DNA from: Lysobacterales bacterium
GTDB taxonomy: Bacteria > Pseudomonadota > Gammaproteobacteria > Xanthomonadales > SZUA-38
Length of the DNA stretch: 50,471 nucleotides
Assembly: GCA_030065125.1 (NCBI GenBank)
Contig: JASJDM010000044.1
Location: 1-50,471 of the forward strand
Direction: 5' to 3'
The notes below the pieces were generated by a model that saw nothing but the letters and a program-made list of their open reading frames with translations, had not been told where the DNA came from and did no database searches. Positions 43,207 through 50,471 of this stretch are shown here, in pieces. The position numbers and the translations under genes were made by a program. Position 1 is the first letter of the stretch, and every line of letters begins with the position of its first letter.

Positions 43207-43892
43207 ATAAACAGGTTTCCGCCCGTCCCGTGTTCTGGCAACTCGTTCGCAAGGACTGGTATCTGGTGGCCTGGCCCCTGGTGGCATTGCTGCTGGCCGG
43301 CCTGGCCTCCATCGTCGTCCTGAGCATCAATCACTGGATGACCTTTCTGGTGGGTTCCATCCTGCTGATATCGGTGGTGGTGTTGATTGGCGTGGTGCTG
43401 GTGTTTGGATCGGTGGTCAACGAGCGGTCGCAAAAAACCCTGGCCCTGGTCATGAGTCTCCCCATCACCGCAGTGCAGTACACCGCGGCCAAACTGGTTT
43501 CCAACGTAGGGGTCTTTACCCTGGCGTGGCTGGTGCTGCTGGGATCAACGGTGGTGGCAATCCTGACCCGCGACAACCTGCCCGACGGGTTGATTCCCTT
43601 TGCAGTCATTGTGCTCGGCCAATTGTATGTGGCCTACGCCATCACGGTGGCGGTGGCCCTCATCAGCGAGTCTGAGCTGTGGACCATCGTCGTCTTTTCC
43701 GCCTTCAATATTTCCATATCCATTTTCATGAACCTGATGGGAAGGCTCTCGGAAATTGGCAGCCACATGGAGGGTCCGGTTCCGGTTTGGAACGCCACGG
43801 CCCTGGGCATCATCGCCGTTGAGTGGCTGATTGTCGCCGGGGCCGTCGCGGTGACGCTGTGGGTCCAGTCACGCAAAACCGATTTTCTTTGA
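43203..43892 (+). CDS. ABC-2 type membrane permease
   Basis: The 229-residue protein has six predicted membrane helices, for example WPLVALLLAGLASIVVLSIN, FLVGSILLISVVVLIGVVLV and ALGIIAVEWLIVAGAVAVTL. NERSQKTLALVMSLPITAVQ lies between helices 2 and 3, as is usual in ABC-2 exporters. Its ATG is in the ATGA overlap with the ATPase gene; the open frame reaching further back is inside that gene. It forms the channel of the transporter. The cargo is unknown; YtrA-linked exporters often handle lantibiotics or lipids. Confidence 0.9.
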   Translation: MNKQVSARPVFWQLVRKDWYLVAWPLVALLLAGLASIVVLSINHWMTFLVGSILLISVVVLIGVVLVFGSVVNERSQKTLALVMSLPITAVQYTAAKLVSNVGVFTLAWLVLLGSTVVAILTRDNLPDGLIPFAVIVLGQLYVAYAITVAVALISESELWTIVVFSAFNISISIFMNLMGRLSEIGSHMEGPVPVWNATALGIIAVEWLIVAGAVAVTLWVQSRKTDFL

Positions 43893-43940
43893 AACTCATG
43901 CCCCACCCACGGGTAGGGCACTGCTGGAGGTAAGCAATCC

Positions 43941-45185
43941 ATGACACAGAATACTCACGATCCCACGCTGGCTGCCGCGGTGAACCCGGCAGTCCGCTAC
44001 CACTACATGGACAACCTGCGGGCCCTGGCCATGCTGCTTGGAATCTTTTTCCACGCCGCCATTGCCTATGGCCCCATGCTGCAGGGAATCTGGATACCAG
44101 CCAACTCCGAGACGACCGTTGTCATGGACGTCTGGGCCTGGTTTACCCACCTGTTCCGGATGCCGCTGTTTTTCCTGATCGCCGGCTTTTTTACCTGCTA
44201 CCTGGTGGGCAAGCGAGGCGTCGGCGGCCTGCTCAAGAACCGTGCGCTGCGCATCCTGGTGCCGTTCATGATATTCCTGCCCGCGTTGTGGGCGGCGTTT
44301 GGCATGGGCATCGGCTGGGCTGTGGCAAATGTCGAAAACCCGTCACCTATGCTGGGACTGTTCGCCATGATGGCCAACATGCCCGACGCGCCGCCTCCGC
44401 CGGTCACCACTACTCACCTGTGGTTCCTGTACAACCTGGTCCAGTTTTACCTGGTGTACGTGGTGCTGGAGAAGGTCGGGCTGATGCGCCAGGGCTGGAT
44501 GGGCCTGCTGGCGTCGCCGAAATTCCTGGTGTTTGTTCTGCCGCTGTTGATTGCGCCTGCCTTGGCCACCCAGGCGGCGCCGCACCCGGCGCCGGAGCAG
44601 TTTGTCCCTGCGCTGTGGTCTTTTGGCTTCTTCGGCCTGTTCTTCCTGGTGGGTGCTCAGTTCTTCAGGCAGCAGGATCTGCTGGAACGCCTGGCGCCCT
44701 ATGCGCCCTGGCTGCTGCTCAGCAGTCTGGCCCTGTACGCCTGGCTGTTCACGCAGTTTCCGGAGAGCGTAACCCTGCAGCAGGCCATGGCCTCGGCCGA
44801 GGGTGGTCAGCCCTTCTCACTGATAAAGGGCGCCGTGAGCCTGGTAGAAGCGACTATCGCTGTCCACATGACCCTGGTCTGCCTGGTGGCCGGCAAGCGC
44901 TTCCTGGACAAGGCAAACCCGGTAATCCGGTTCATTGCCGACTCCTCCTACTGGGTCTACATCATTCACCTGCCGGTGCTGTGGTTCATCCAGTACCTGC
45001 TGCTGGATACCCAGTGGAACCTGTGGGTGGAGTTTGCCGTATCCTCTCTGGGCACCCTGGCAGTGGGAATTGTGAGCTACGCGGTCCTGGTGCGCTGGAC
45101 CCCCATTGGCTGGATGTTGAACGGCCGGCGACGCAAGTCGCAAGCCGCGGCCGAGCCTGCGATCCAGCAGGCGGCAAGGGCCTGA
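43941..45185 (+). CDS. Acyltransferase-3 family membrane protein
   Basis: The 414-residue protein has about ten membrane helices and the acyltransferase-3 start motif YHYMDNLRALAMLLGIFFHA (R and H in place), MPLFFLIAGFF and SYWVYIIHLPVLWFIQYLLL near the end. MdoC/OpgC-type members succinylate glucans, others acetylate lipopolysaccharide or peptidoglycan. The substrate here is unknown. The ribosome site is CTGGAGG. It lies 48 bp after the ABC permease and may belong to the same operon. Confidence 0.9.
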   Translation: MTQNTHDPTLAAAVNPAVRYHYMDNLRALAMLLGIFFHAAIAYGPMLQGIWIPANSETTVVMDVWAWFTHLFRMPLFFLIAGFFTCYLVGKRGVGGLLKNRALRILVPFMIFLPALWAAFGMGIGWAVANVENPSPMLGLFAMMANMPDAPPPPVTTTHLWFLYNLVQFYLVYVVLEKVGLMRQGWMGLLASPKFLVFVLPLLIAPALATQAAPHPAPEQFVPALWSFGFFGLFFLVGAQFFRQQDLLERLAPYAPWLLLSSLALYAWLFTQFPESVTLQQAMASAEGGQPFSLIKGAVSLVEATIAVHMTLVCLVAGKRFLDKANPVIRFIADSSYWVYIIHLPVLWFIQYLLLDTQWNLWVEFAVSSLGTLAVGIVSYAVLVRWTPIGWMLNGRRRKSQAAAEPAIQQAARA

Positions 45186-45194
45186 TTCGGGATG

Positions 45195-45227
45195 GAGTGA
45201 CGCGGCTGCGCGTCACCCCTTCTTTCG
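45195..45227. terminator. Terminator between convergent genes
   Basis: GTGACGCG (45197-45204) and CGCGTCAC (45209-45216) form a perfect 8-bp stem with loop GCTG, followed on the plus strand by CCCTTCTTTC. It sits 11 bp after the acyltransferase stop and overlaps the last codon of the MaoC gene opposite. The T tract is weak. Confidence 0.5.
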
Positions 45228-45659
45228 GGCGACCAGGATCGTATCTTTCTGAGTCAGCACCGGTATGCCGTCCTGGTTTGATACGGTAATGCGGGTATGC
45301 ACGATCCCGCGGTCCGGTTTGGATGCGGACAATTTCTTGTCCACGAAAGTCACCTCGAGAGACAGCCGGTCTCCTACCCGAACCGGGTTGGGGAAACGCA
45401 CTTCATCCCATCCCAGGGCAGCCATCACCGCCGGTGGTCTGGGCTGCCGGCAAAGCAGGGCAGTGCGGATGGCCATGGTGTGGCTGCCCGCGGCGATCAG
45501 CCCGCCGTAGATGGACTGGTCCGCCGCCTGCTCGTCGATATGAAACGGCTGCGGATCCCACCGTCTGGCAAAGTCCACGACTTCGTCCCGGGACACTTCG
45601 TAGTCCCCGACCGTGACCGATTGACCAACTTCGATTTCATCGAAAAACAAGACTGCCAT
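45213..45659 (-). CDS. MaoC-family hydratase/dehydratase
   Basis: The 148-residue protein has a hot-dog fold. The R-hydratase motif is RRWDPQPFHIDEQAADQS, in which Asp and His form the catalytic pair, followed by GLIAAGSHTMAI and VRVGDRLSLEVTFVDKKLS. It adds water to enoyl-CoA or a related thioester. The start is ATG 45659 (a GTG one codon earlier has no better site). It overlaps a terminator stem at its 3' end. No acyl-CoA partner is adjacent. Confidence 0.9.
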   Translation of the reverse strand: MAVLFFDEIEVGQSVTVGDYEVSRDEVVDFARRWDPQPFHIDEQAADQSIYGGLIAAGSHTMAIRTALLCRQPRPPAVMAALGWDEVRFPNPVRVGDRLSLEVTFVDKKLSASKPDRGIVHTRITVSNQDGIPVLTQKDTILVARKKG

Positions 45660-45788
45660 CACACTTTTTCCCGAATTCAGGGTGGGTCACCATGCCAGAC
45701 CCGCCCGGATCGGACTAGTGGAAACTCCGAACTGACAGGAATTTTTCCTTGTGGGATCATGGGCCTGCACTAGAGGAGGAGTCGGATT

Positions 45789-45983
45789 ATGAATGCACGA
45801 CCGGTATTCGAAATCCACAACTGGGATCTGTCGGCGGGGACCACGGGAAATCGGATCCTGTTCCGACCGCATTCTGACGACGATGAACAGGAGGCTCGCG
45901 CCCCCGAATACACGATCACCCCAGGCCAGGCCAAGCTGCTGATGCGCGACCTGGCGGAAGTGCTGGATCAGGTGGCCTGGTAG
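45789..45983 (+). CDS. Small hypothetical protein (64 aa)
   Basis: The ATG at 45789 follows GAGGAG at a good distance. The 64 residues contain FEIHNWDLSAGTTGNRILFR, an acidic patch HSDDDEQE and a helical end PGQAKLLMRDLAEVLDQVAW. It has no membrane segment. I do not recognise a family. It is divergent from the MaoC gene and convergent with the membrane protein at 46034. Confidence 0.6.
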   Translation: MNARPVFEIHNWDLSAGTTGNRILFRPHSDDDEQEARAPEYTITPGQAKLLMRDLAEVLDQVAW

Positions 45984-46033
45984 GCCGACGGGGCTGCGCC
46001 GCAACCCCCCACCTTTCATTCCCGTCCCGGGAG

Positions 46034-46651
46034 TCAGGCAGACTCGGGCTGTCGGACCCTCACAAGCCATACGCCAACAACGGCGGCCCACAAGGCGTGG
46101 GCCGAGTAGATCCACAGTGCCGTGTGCACGTCCATGCTGAAGGGGCCCAGCAGCAGGGCGGCAGCAGGCAGCAGACCCGCAAGGAAGCCCGTTGCTCCGA
46201 TCAGCCGATTCACCGGTACAGGGTCGCGGATCAGGTCGATGGACCAGGCGAGGTAAGCCATGCCGGTCAGCATGACCGCCAGTTCGGCCAGGGCCTGGTT
46301 GCTCTCCCAGGCCAGCAGGAATACCGCGTGCTGGATTTCTGCGTCCGATGCGGCCAGCGCCGGGACTACAAACCCATTGATGGTGGCAGCGCCGAAGTTG
46401 CAGACCACGCTTAGCAGGTAGCAAACCAGGCCGGACAACACCAGCAGCCGGGTAAGGTGACGGCGCTGCGCGAAATGACAGAAGCCGATGGCCAGGGCCA
46501 GCAGCACCATTTGCATGGCGCCGTGAACCATGCCGGGAATTCCGCTGGTCTGATGAGGACTGGTAGGATGGTGGGCCATGAAAAACACCACGCTGGCGGA
46601 TGCTGCAATCATCAGGATGCCAAACTTACGGCTGGATTCGCTGGCGGTCAT
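46034..46651 (-). CDS. Hypothetical six-helix membrane protein
   Basis: The 205-residue product has about six membrane helices, for example FGILMIAASASVVFFMAHHP, MVLLALAIGFCHFAQ, LLVLSGLVCYLLSVVCNFGA and LIGATGFLAGLLPAAALLLG, with a His-rich first loop (HHPTSPHQTSG). No named family was recognised. The gene is divergent from a TetR-type regulator across a region with paired TGTCCG boxes, so it is probably the target of that regulator. Confidence 0.75.
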   Translation of the reverse strand: MTASESSRKFGILMIAASASVVFFMAHHPTSPHQTSGIPGMVHGAMQMVLLALAIGFCHFAQRRHLTRLLVLSGLVCYLLSVVCNFGAATINGFVVPALAASDAEIQHAVFLLAWESNQALAELAVMLTGMAYLAWSIDLIRDPVPVNRLIGATGFLAGLLPAAALLLGPFSMDVHTALWIYSAHALWAAVVGVWLVRVRQPESA

Positions 46652-46731
46652 AGGCGGATTCCTCTGGTGTTTCTGTTATCCGAAAGCATGCCGCCGATGG
46701 TTACCCAAACACACGGTCACTTGAGCATTCC

Positions 46732-46766
46732 TGTCCGCTTCCGGACATTTCCGGCACTTTGTCCGG
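46732..46766. promoter_or_regulatory. Operator-like inverted repeats for the TetR regulator
   Basis: TGTCCG (46732-46737) faces CCGGACA (46741-46747), and the latter forms a perfect 7-bp inverted repeat with TGTCCGG (46760-46766). These boxes lie between the divergent membrane gene and the TetR gene, just upstream of the GTG start at 46777. TetR proteins bind such repeats. Confidence 0.6.
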
Positions 46767-46776
46767 AGGCTCAGCG

Positions 46777-47289
46777 GTGAACGACGGGCCAGATCGCAGG
46801 AAAGAACGCACGCGGCGGGCCATTCTGGGTGCCTTCAATGAGCTGATCATTGAAGGAGACCTGGACGACATCCGAGTGTCCGATATCGTCCAGCGGGCCA
46901 ACGTGGGGCGTTCCACGTTTTACGAGCACTTTTCCAATGCCGATGATCTGTTCATGCAGGCATTTTCCTATCCGCTTTCCATCCTGGCTGATGGGCTGAC
47001 CGGGCGAGGCGACGAATCCGCACTGGAGTCCATTTTGCTGCACCTTTGGGAAAACCGTGCACGCGGCCGCCGTACCTTTCGTGGCCGTACCCGGGAACGC
47101 ATCACCCACCTGCTGCTGTCCCTGCTCAGGCAGCGTCACGGTGAGCAGTGGGACGGGCATCGTCTGCGGGCACTGTCAGAGGCCGTAATCGGGCTTGTGC
47201 GGGCATGGCTCAACGGGGAAATGGATGCTTCGGTCCCGGAAATGACGCAGGCGATGGCGTCCTGCGCGTACCGTCTGCTGGCGGACTGA
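46777..47289 (+). CDS. TetR/AcrR-family regulator
   Basis: The 170-residue protein has the TetR helix-turn-helix at about residues 8-55 (RRKERTRRAILGAFNELIIE, VSDIVQRANVGRSTFYEHFS, NADDLFMQAF) and a short C-terminal ligand/dimer domain ending LVRAWLNGEMDASVPEMTQA. The start is GTG 46777, eight bases after GGAGG; a TTG start at 46759 is less likely. It probably represses the divergent membrane protein gene and itself, with the TGTCCG repeats as operator. The ligand is unknown. Confidence 0.9.
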   Translation: MNDGPDRRKERTRRAILGAFNELIIEGDLDDIRVSDIVQRANVGRSTFYEHFSNADDLFMQAFSYPLSILADGLTGRGDESALESILLHLWENRARGRRTFRGRTRERITHLLLSLLRQRHGEQWDGHRLRALSEAVIGLVRAWLNGEMDASVPEMTQAMASCAYRLLAD

Positions 47290-47343
47290 TCATCAAGTCC
47301 GGGGCGATGGTTGGACCCAGCCCGCGACAAATGGAATCCGGCG

Positions 47344-47793
47344 TCAGGGTGACAGGCGATAACGCTCCTTGATCGCCGCGGCAACGTCTGCGGCCGGATA
47401 GCTCTCGATGCCGTTCGGCGGCTCCCGGTAGCCCATCACGATATTGCGCGGCACCGGCTTGACCCAACCGGCCTTTTGCCACAGTCCCACCGGCGGGGTC
47501 ACTGAATGGTCCAACCGGGTAGCGTAGGCGGATGCGATGTCGTGGCCGTGGCTGACCACCAGGGTGAAGTAATCGAAGCCGGCGTCCAGCGTCAGTTCGG
47601 CGGCACGCAGCATGACAAAGTCACGGCGGCGTTTCTGGGTGGTACCGGCATTACCGGCGTACTGGACTTCCCAGCTGTTTTTCGACAACTGGATTTCGCT
47701 GAATCCATTGTTATTGATGGCGCTGGTGGGCTGGTATCCCGTTACACAGCCGTTGCAGAAAATCACCAGCGCCGCCAGGCATAGACCTCTCAT
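47344..47793 (-). CDS. CC0125/CC1285-family lipoprotein
   Basis: The 149-residue product starts MRGLCLAALVIFCNGC, a lipoprotein signal with a C-terminal lipobox Cys at residue 16. The mature part matches the CC0125/CC1285 family: GYQPTSAINNNGFSEIQLSK, WEVQYAGNAGTTQKRR, and RDFVMLRAAELTLDAGFDYF. These small lipoproteins are of unknown function. GGGAGGAAG precedes the ATG at 47793. It ends 52 bp from the convergent TetR gene. Confidence 0.85.
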   Translation of the reverse strand: MRGLCLAALVIFCNGCVTGYQPTSAINNNGFSEIQLSKNSWEVQYAGNAGTTQKRRRDFVMLRAAELTLDAGFDYFTLVVSHGHDIASAYATRLDHSVTPPVGLWQKAGWVKPVPRNIVMGYREPPNGIESYPAADVAAAIKERYRLSP

Positions 47794-47946
47794 GGGCCTT
47801 CCTCCCGGGGCTTCTACCCTTTTTCCCGTGCGCAAGGCCCAGCAAAAAGAGTCACCGGGCTCGACAGCTGTAGTTATACCGCGATCGGGGCCCCGGCAGA
47901 TGTCAGGCCGTTGCAGAAATTGCTGATTCGCGTCCGGACTGGGGGC

Positions 47947-48759
47947 TTACTTCCATACCGGTTTGCGTTTTTCCAGGAACGCCCGGGTGCCTTCCTCGGC
48001 GTCGTCGGAGGTCATCACCTCCAGCATGGCCTGGTTGGCAAACTCGAAAGCCTGCTCGATGGGCAGGTCGATCTGGTGGTAGAAGGCGGCTTTGCCTGCG
48101 GCGATGCCCCGGGCCGAGCGGCTGGCGATGGACTCGGCCAGTTTCCCGGTTTCCGGCCGCACCTGGTCCCGCGGTACGGCCCGATTGACCAGGCCCATGC
48201 GCACGGCGTCCGCGGCGCTGAACATCTCGCCGGTCAGGGCCAGTTCCATGGCATGCTTGCGGTGCATGTTGCGGCCGATGCCGACCAGGGGCGTGGTGCA
48301 GAAGGAACCGATGTTGACGCCCGGGGTGGCAAACCGGGCTTCTTCGCTGGCAATGGCCAGGTCACAAGCGGACACCAGCTGGCATCCGGCGGCGGTGGCG
48401 GTGCCCTCGATGCAGGCGATGATGGCCTTGGGGGATTGCACCATTCCCAGCATCATGGACGAACAGGCCTGCAGGATTCCCCGGACCCGGCTGACCTGAT
48501 CAGGCTTGCTTTCCTCAGGGCTTCGCGACATTTCCTTCAGGTCATGTCCGGCAGAAAACACCGGGCCCGCGGCAGCGATGACGATGACCCGAACCGAATC
48601 GTCCGCATAGGCCTGATCCAGGGACGCCGCCAGGGCGGTGATCATGGCCCCTGACAGCGGGTTACGGCGTTTGGGACGATTAAGGGTCAGCCAGAGCGCT
48701 CCCTCGGCCTTTTCTTCCAGGACCAGGGGTTCAGATGGTGACGCTTCGGCATGGCTCAT
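47947..48759 (-). CDS. Enoyl-CoA hydratase/isomerase-like crotonase
   Basis: The 270-residue protein has the crotonase core: ALWLTLNRPKRRNPLSGAMI, VIVIAAAGPVFSAGHDLKEM (oxyanion-hole segment), SPKAIIACIEGTATAAGCQL and the second oxyanion and domain loop ARFATPGVNIGSFCTTPLVG. The two glutamates used by hydratases are not there: the positions read GCQLV and TPGVN. It therefore resembles ECHDC3-like enzymes and may catalyse another reaction on acyl-CoA. Start ATG 48759 follows GGGAGA. It is divergent from the aldo/keto reductase gene across 113 bp. Confidence 0.9.
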   Translation of the reverse strand: MSHAEASPSEPLVLEEKAEGALWLTLNRPKRRNPLSGAMITALAASLDQAYADDSVRVIVIAAAGPVFSAGHDLKEMSRSPEESKPDQVSRVRGILQACSSMMLGMVQSPKAIIACIEGTATAAGCQLVSACDLAIASEEARFATPGVNIGSFCTTPLVGIGRNMHRKHAMELALTGEMFSAADAVRMGLVNRAVPRDQVRPETGKLAESIASRSARGIAAGKAAFYHQIDLPIEQAFEFANQAMLEVMTSDDAEEGTRAFLEKRKPVWK

Positions 48760-48872
48760 GTCGGATCTCCCGGTAACGGGAGGTTTGTACCGCGAAAGCC
48801 GCGGGTCGGTCCAGTTCGGTGGTAGCATCCAGCTTCTTGTCAATCTGCTGCTCAGGCGATAAACGGAGATCG

Positions 48873-49865
48873 ATGATGAGTTTGAACAGGCTCCTTGGAA
48901 AAACCGGAATCGAATTGCCCGCAATCGGCCTGGGTTGCATGGGCCTGTCGGAGTTCTACGGTCCAGCCACCGAAAAATCCGCAGCCATTGACCTGCTGCA
49001 TCGGGCCATCGACCTGGGGGTGCGGCATTTCGACACGGCTGAACTCTACGGCAACACCGCCAACGAAGTTCTCCTGGGCGAGGCCTTCCATGGGCGCCGG
49101 GACGAGGTTTTTGTTGCCACGAAGTTTGGCCCGGTCCGGGACCCCGAGACCGGTGAAATGCTGGGACTGGATGGGTCAAGAAAGAACTGCCGGCGTGCCA
49201 TTGAAGGCTCGCTCAAGCGCCTGCAAACTGACGTCGTTGACCTGTATTACCTGCACCGGGTAGATCCCGCCACCCCAATAGAGGAAACCATGACGGCCAT
49301 GGCGGAGTTGGTGGCCGAGGGCAAGGTACGGCACCTCGGCCTGTCAGAGGCAAGCGGGGATACCATTCGCCGGGCCGCGGCCATTCATCCCATCTCAGCG
49401 GTCCAGTCGGAATACTCCATTTTCACCCGTGACATCGAGGACCAGGTGATTCCTGCGTGCCGCGACGTGGGCGCCAGCCTGGTGGCCTACTCGCCCCTGG
49501 GGCGCGGCATGCTGTCCGGCAAGTTCAAACTGGATGCCCCTCCGGACGACCAGGACTACCGCTCGACGTCACCGCGCTTCCAGGGCGAAGCCTTTGAGGC
49601 CAACCTGGCCCTGGTGCAGGAGATCGAGTCGGTGGCCGCAGCCCTGAGTGTTCCCTCCTCCCAGGTGGCACTGGCCTGGTTGCTCGCCCAGGGGGAGCAC
49701 GTGCTGGCGATACCGGGAACCACCCGGCTGTCCAACCTGCAAAGCAATCTCGCGGCGGCCGATGTGGTTCTGGATAACCAGCAATTGCGGGTCCTTGATC
49801 GTCTGGCGGACCAGGTCAAAGGCAACCGCTACGACGAGCGGGGCATGTCGATTATCAACGGGTGA
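48873..49865 (+). CDS. Aldo/keto reductase
   Basis: The 330-residue NADPH-dependent enzyme has the AKR tetrad: VRHFDTAELYGN (Asp54 and Tyr59), EVFVATKFGP (Lys84) and DVVDLYYLHRVD (His128). QSEYSIFTRDIE, LVAYSPLGRGMLSGKF and LAIPGTTRLSNLQSN are further family motifs. It is of the YakC/pyridoxal reductase-like subgroup (MGLSEFYGPATEKSA). It reduces aldehydes or ketones in the cytoplasm. GGAGATCG precedes two adjacent ATGs (48873 and 48876). Confidence 0.93.
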   Translation: MMSLNRLLGKTGIELPAIGLGCMGLSEFYGPATEKSAAIDLLHRAIDLGVRHFDTAELYGNTANEVLLGEAFHGRRDEVFVATKFGPVRDPETGEMLGLDGSRKNCRRAIEGSLKRLQTDVVDLYYLHRVDPATPIEETMTAMAELVAEGKVRHLGLSEASGDTIRRAAAIHPISAVQSEYSIFTRDIEDQVIPACRDVGASLVAYSPLGRGMLSGKFKLDAPPDDQDYRSTSPRFQGEAFEANLALVQEIESVAAALSVPSSQVALAWLLAQGEHVLAIPGTTRLSNLQSNLAAADVVLDNQQLRVLDRLADQVKGNRYDERGMSIING

Positions 49866-50058
49866 GCGGTCAGGCCGCTTTTCTCGATGGCGGGCGCTGC
49901 CGCGGTGAGCCGTTGCCTGACGGGCTGGGGGGGCGGAAAGGCAAAACGACGCAGGAATCACCCGGGGTTTGGAATCGGCCAGGAACGCCGCCGAGCAGCC
50001 GGGCTCGAGCCAGGCGTGCGCTGATGAGGGTCCTTGCCGGATGGCCGATGTTCATGGC

Positions 50059-50220
50059 TCAGCACCGATCCTCGGGAACCCCGTAAGTCCGTTCCATGGT
50101 GGACAGATGCAACCGGGTTGAAGACGGGCGCGATTCCACCGCCGGCGCCTGAGACCTGACCAGCACCGACGCTGCCACGGCCAGCAGCAAAGAAAATCCT
50201 GCAATTAAGACATAAATCAT
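50059..50220 (-). CDS. Small single-pass membrane protein
   Basis: The ATG at 50220 follows GCGGAG. The 53 residues consist of a membrane segment (MIYVLIAGFSLLLAVAASVL) and a short cytoplasmic or periplasmic tail (VRSQAPAVESRPSSTRLHLS). No family was recognised. It lies 147 bp downstream of the flagellin gene end and on the same strand. Confidence 0.55.
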   Translation of the reverse strand: MIYVLIAGFSLLLAVAASVLVRSQAPAVESRPSSTRLHLSTMERTYGVPEDRC

Positions 50221-50336
50221 GAGCGCATCTCCGCTAATTTCGCGGACGAGTTTACCCAGCCAACGTGACAGGCAGATCAAGCAGTTGTGACGTTACGGTG
50301 AAGGCGATCCAGGCCCGGGCCAGCCACCTGCCTCAG

Positions 50337-50352
50337 GGGTCCCGGAGGACCC
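50337..50352 (-). terminator. Possible terminator downstream of flagellin
   Basis: GGGTCC and GGACCC form a six-base stem with a four-base loop 15 bp after the flagellin stop. No T tract follows, so function is uncertain. Confidence 0.3.
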
Positions 50353-50367
50353 GCTGACACTTGAGGC

Positions 50368-50471
50368 TTACTGCAGCAGAGACAGTACGCTCTGCGGGTT
50401 CAGGTTAGCCTGGCTGAGGACAGACAGACCGGCCTGCTGCAGGATCTGGGCCCGGGTCAGCTCTGCCGTTT
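50368..50471 (-). CDS. fliC: Flagellin, C-terminal end (partial)
   Basis: The minus-strand frame running off the window edge ends RAQILQQAGLSVLSQANLNP, then QSVLSLLQ and TAA at 50368. This is the highly conserved C-terminal D0 helix of bacterial flagellin, the filament subunit exported through the flagellar type III system. Only about 34 codons are in the window; the start and most of the gene lie beyond the right edge. Confidence 0.92.
   Translation of the reverse strand, partial: TAELTRAQILQQAGLSVLSQANLNPQSVLSLLQ

Noticed and set aside
49866..50058. Small open frames between the aldo/keto reductase and the small membrane protein
   Set aside because: All are Arg/Pro/Gly-rich, lack ribosome sites and resemble no protein family.

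Overview
The window reads as chromosomal DNA of a high-GC, Gram-negative, aerobic gammaproteobacterium. The evidence is a TonB-dependent receptor, outer-membrane proteins, an S9 peptidase with a signal peptide, MMPL/RND and HupE-type membrane proteins, and a flagellin end at the right edge. Three unrelated secreted proteins or fragments finish with a Gly-Phe-Glu tail, which I associate with Lysobacterales/Wenzhouxiangella-like bacteria. That placement is inference. No complete rRNA or tRNA gene is present.

Left part (1-20.6 kb): a minus-strand operon runs from 11509 down to 2. In transcription order it encodes a DUF1302 outer-membrane protein, a DUF1329 protein, a YCF48-like propeller, an MMPL transporter, an acyl-CoA synthetase, a 40-codon PPIase-like remnant, a soluble propeller and a GST-like protein. 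An AraC-type regulator starts divergently at 11791. It is followed on the plus strand by an aldehyde dehydrogenase, a WS/DGAT acyltransferase, a small unknown protein, a DUF3604 protein, a PpiC-like isomerase and a HupE/UreJ membrane protein. Together they look like a system for importing and activating a hydrophobic compound (steroid, terpenoid, wax or long-chain ester). The substrate cannot be read from the sequence.

Rearranged island (20.6-25 kb): it holds a ferredoxin domain cut from a PaaE/KshB-like reductase, the C-terminal stub of a secreted protein, and a complete 1313-bp IS3-family element. The stub abuts the left IS end. Abutting the right IS end is an array of three 164-bp-period repeats, each carrying the 3' end of a tRNA (acceptor strand plus CCA). 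This organisation matches the RtT repeats behind E. coli tyrT. One hairpin in the array shows compensatory base changes between copies. No parent tRNA is in the window. Two hypothetical genes follow.

Middle (25-36.5 kb): two secreted unknown proteins, a LamG protein and a CSLREA/beta-helix protein are followed by an MDR oxidoreductase, a CPBP protease, a cyclic-nucleotide-binding protein, an S9 peptidase, an SRPBCC protein, an atypical pyruvate kinase without its C-terminal domain, and a DUF1840 protein.

Right part (36.5-50.5 kb): a receptor C-terminal remnant lies downstream of a full TonB receptor, with a strong terminator between them. Then come a TolB/TPR membrane protein and a divergent YtrA-type GntR-ABC operon with a clear promoter and operators. 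The rest is an acyltransferase-3 protein, a MaoC hydratase, small unknown genes, a TetR regulator with operator-like repeats, a lipoprotein, a crotonase lacking both usual catalytic glutamates, an aldo/keto reductase, a small membrane protein and the end of a flagellin gene.
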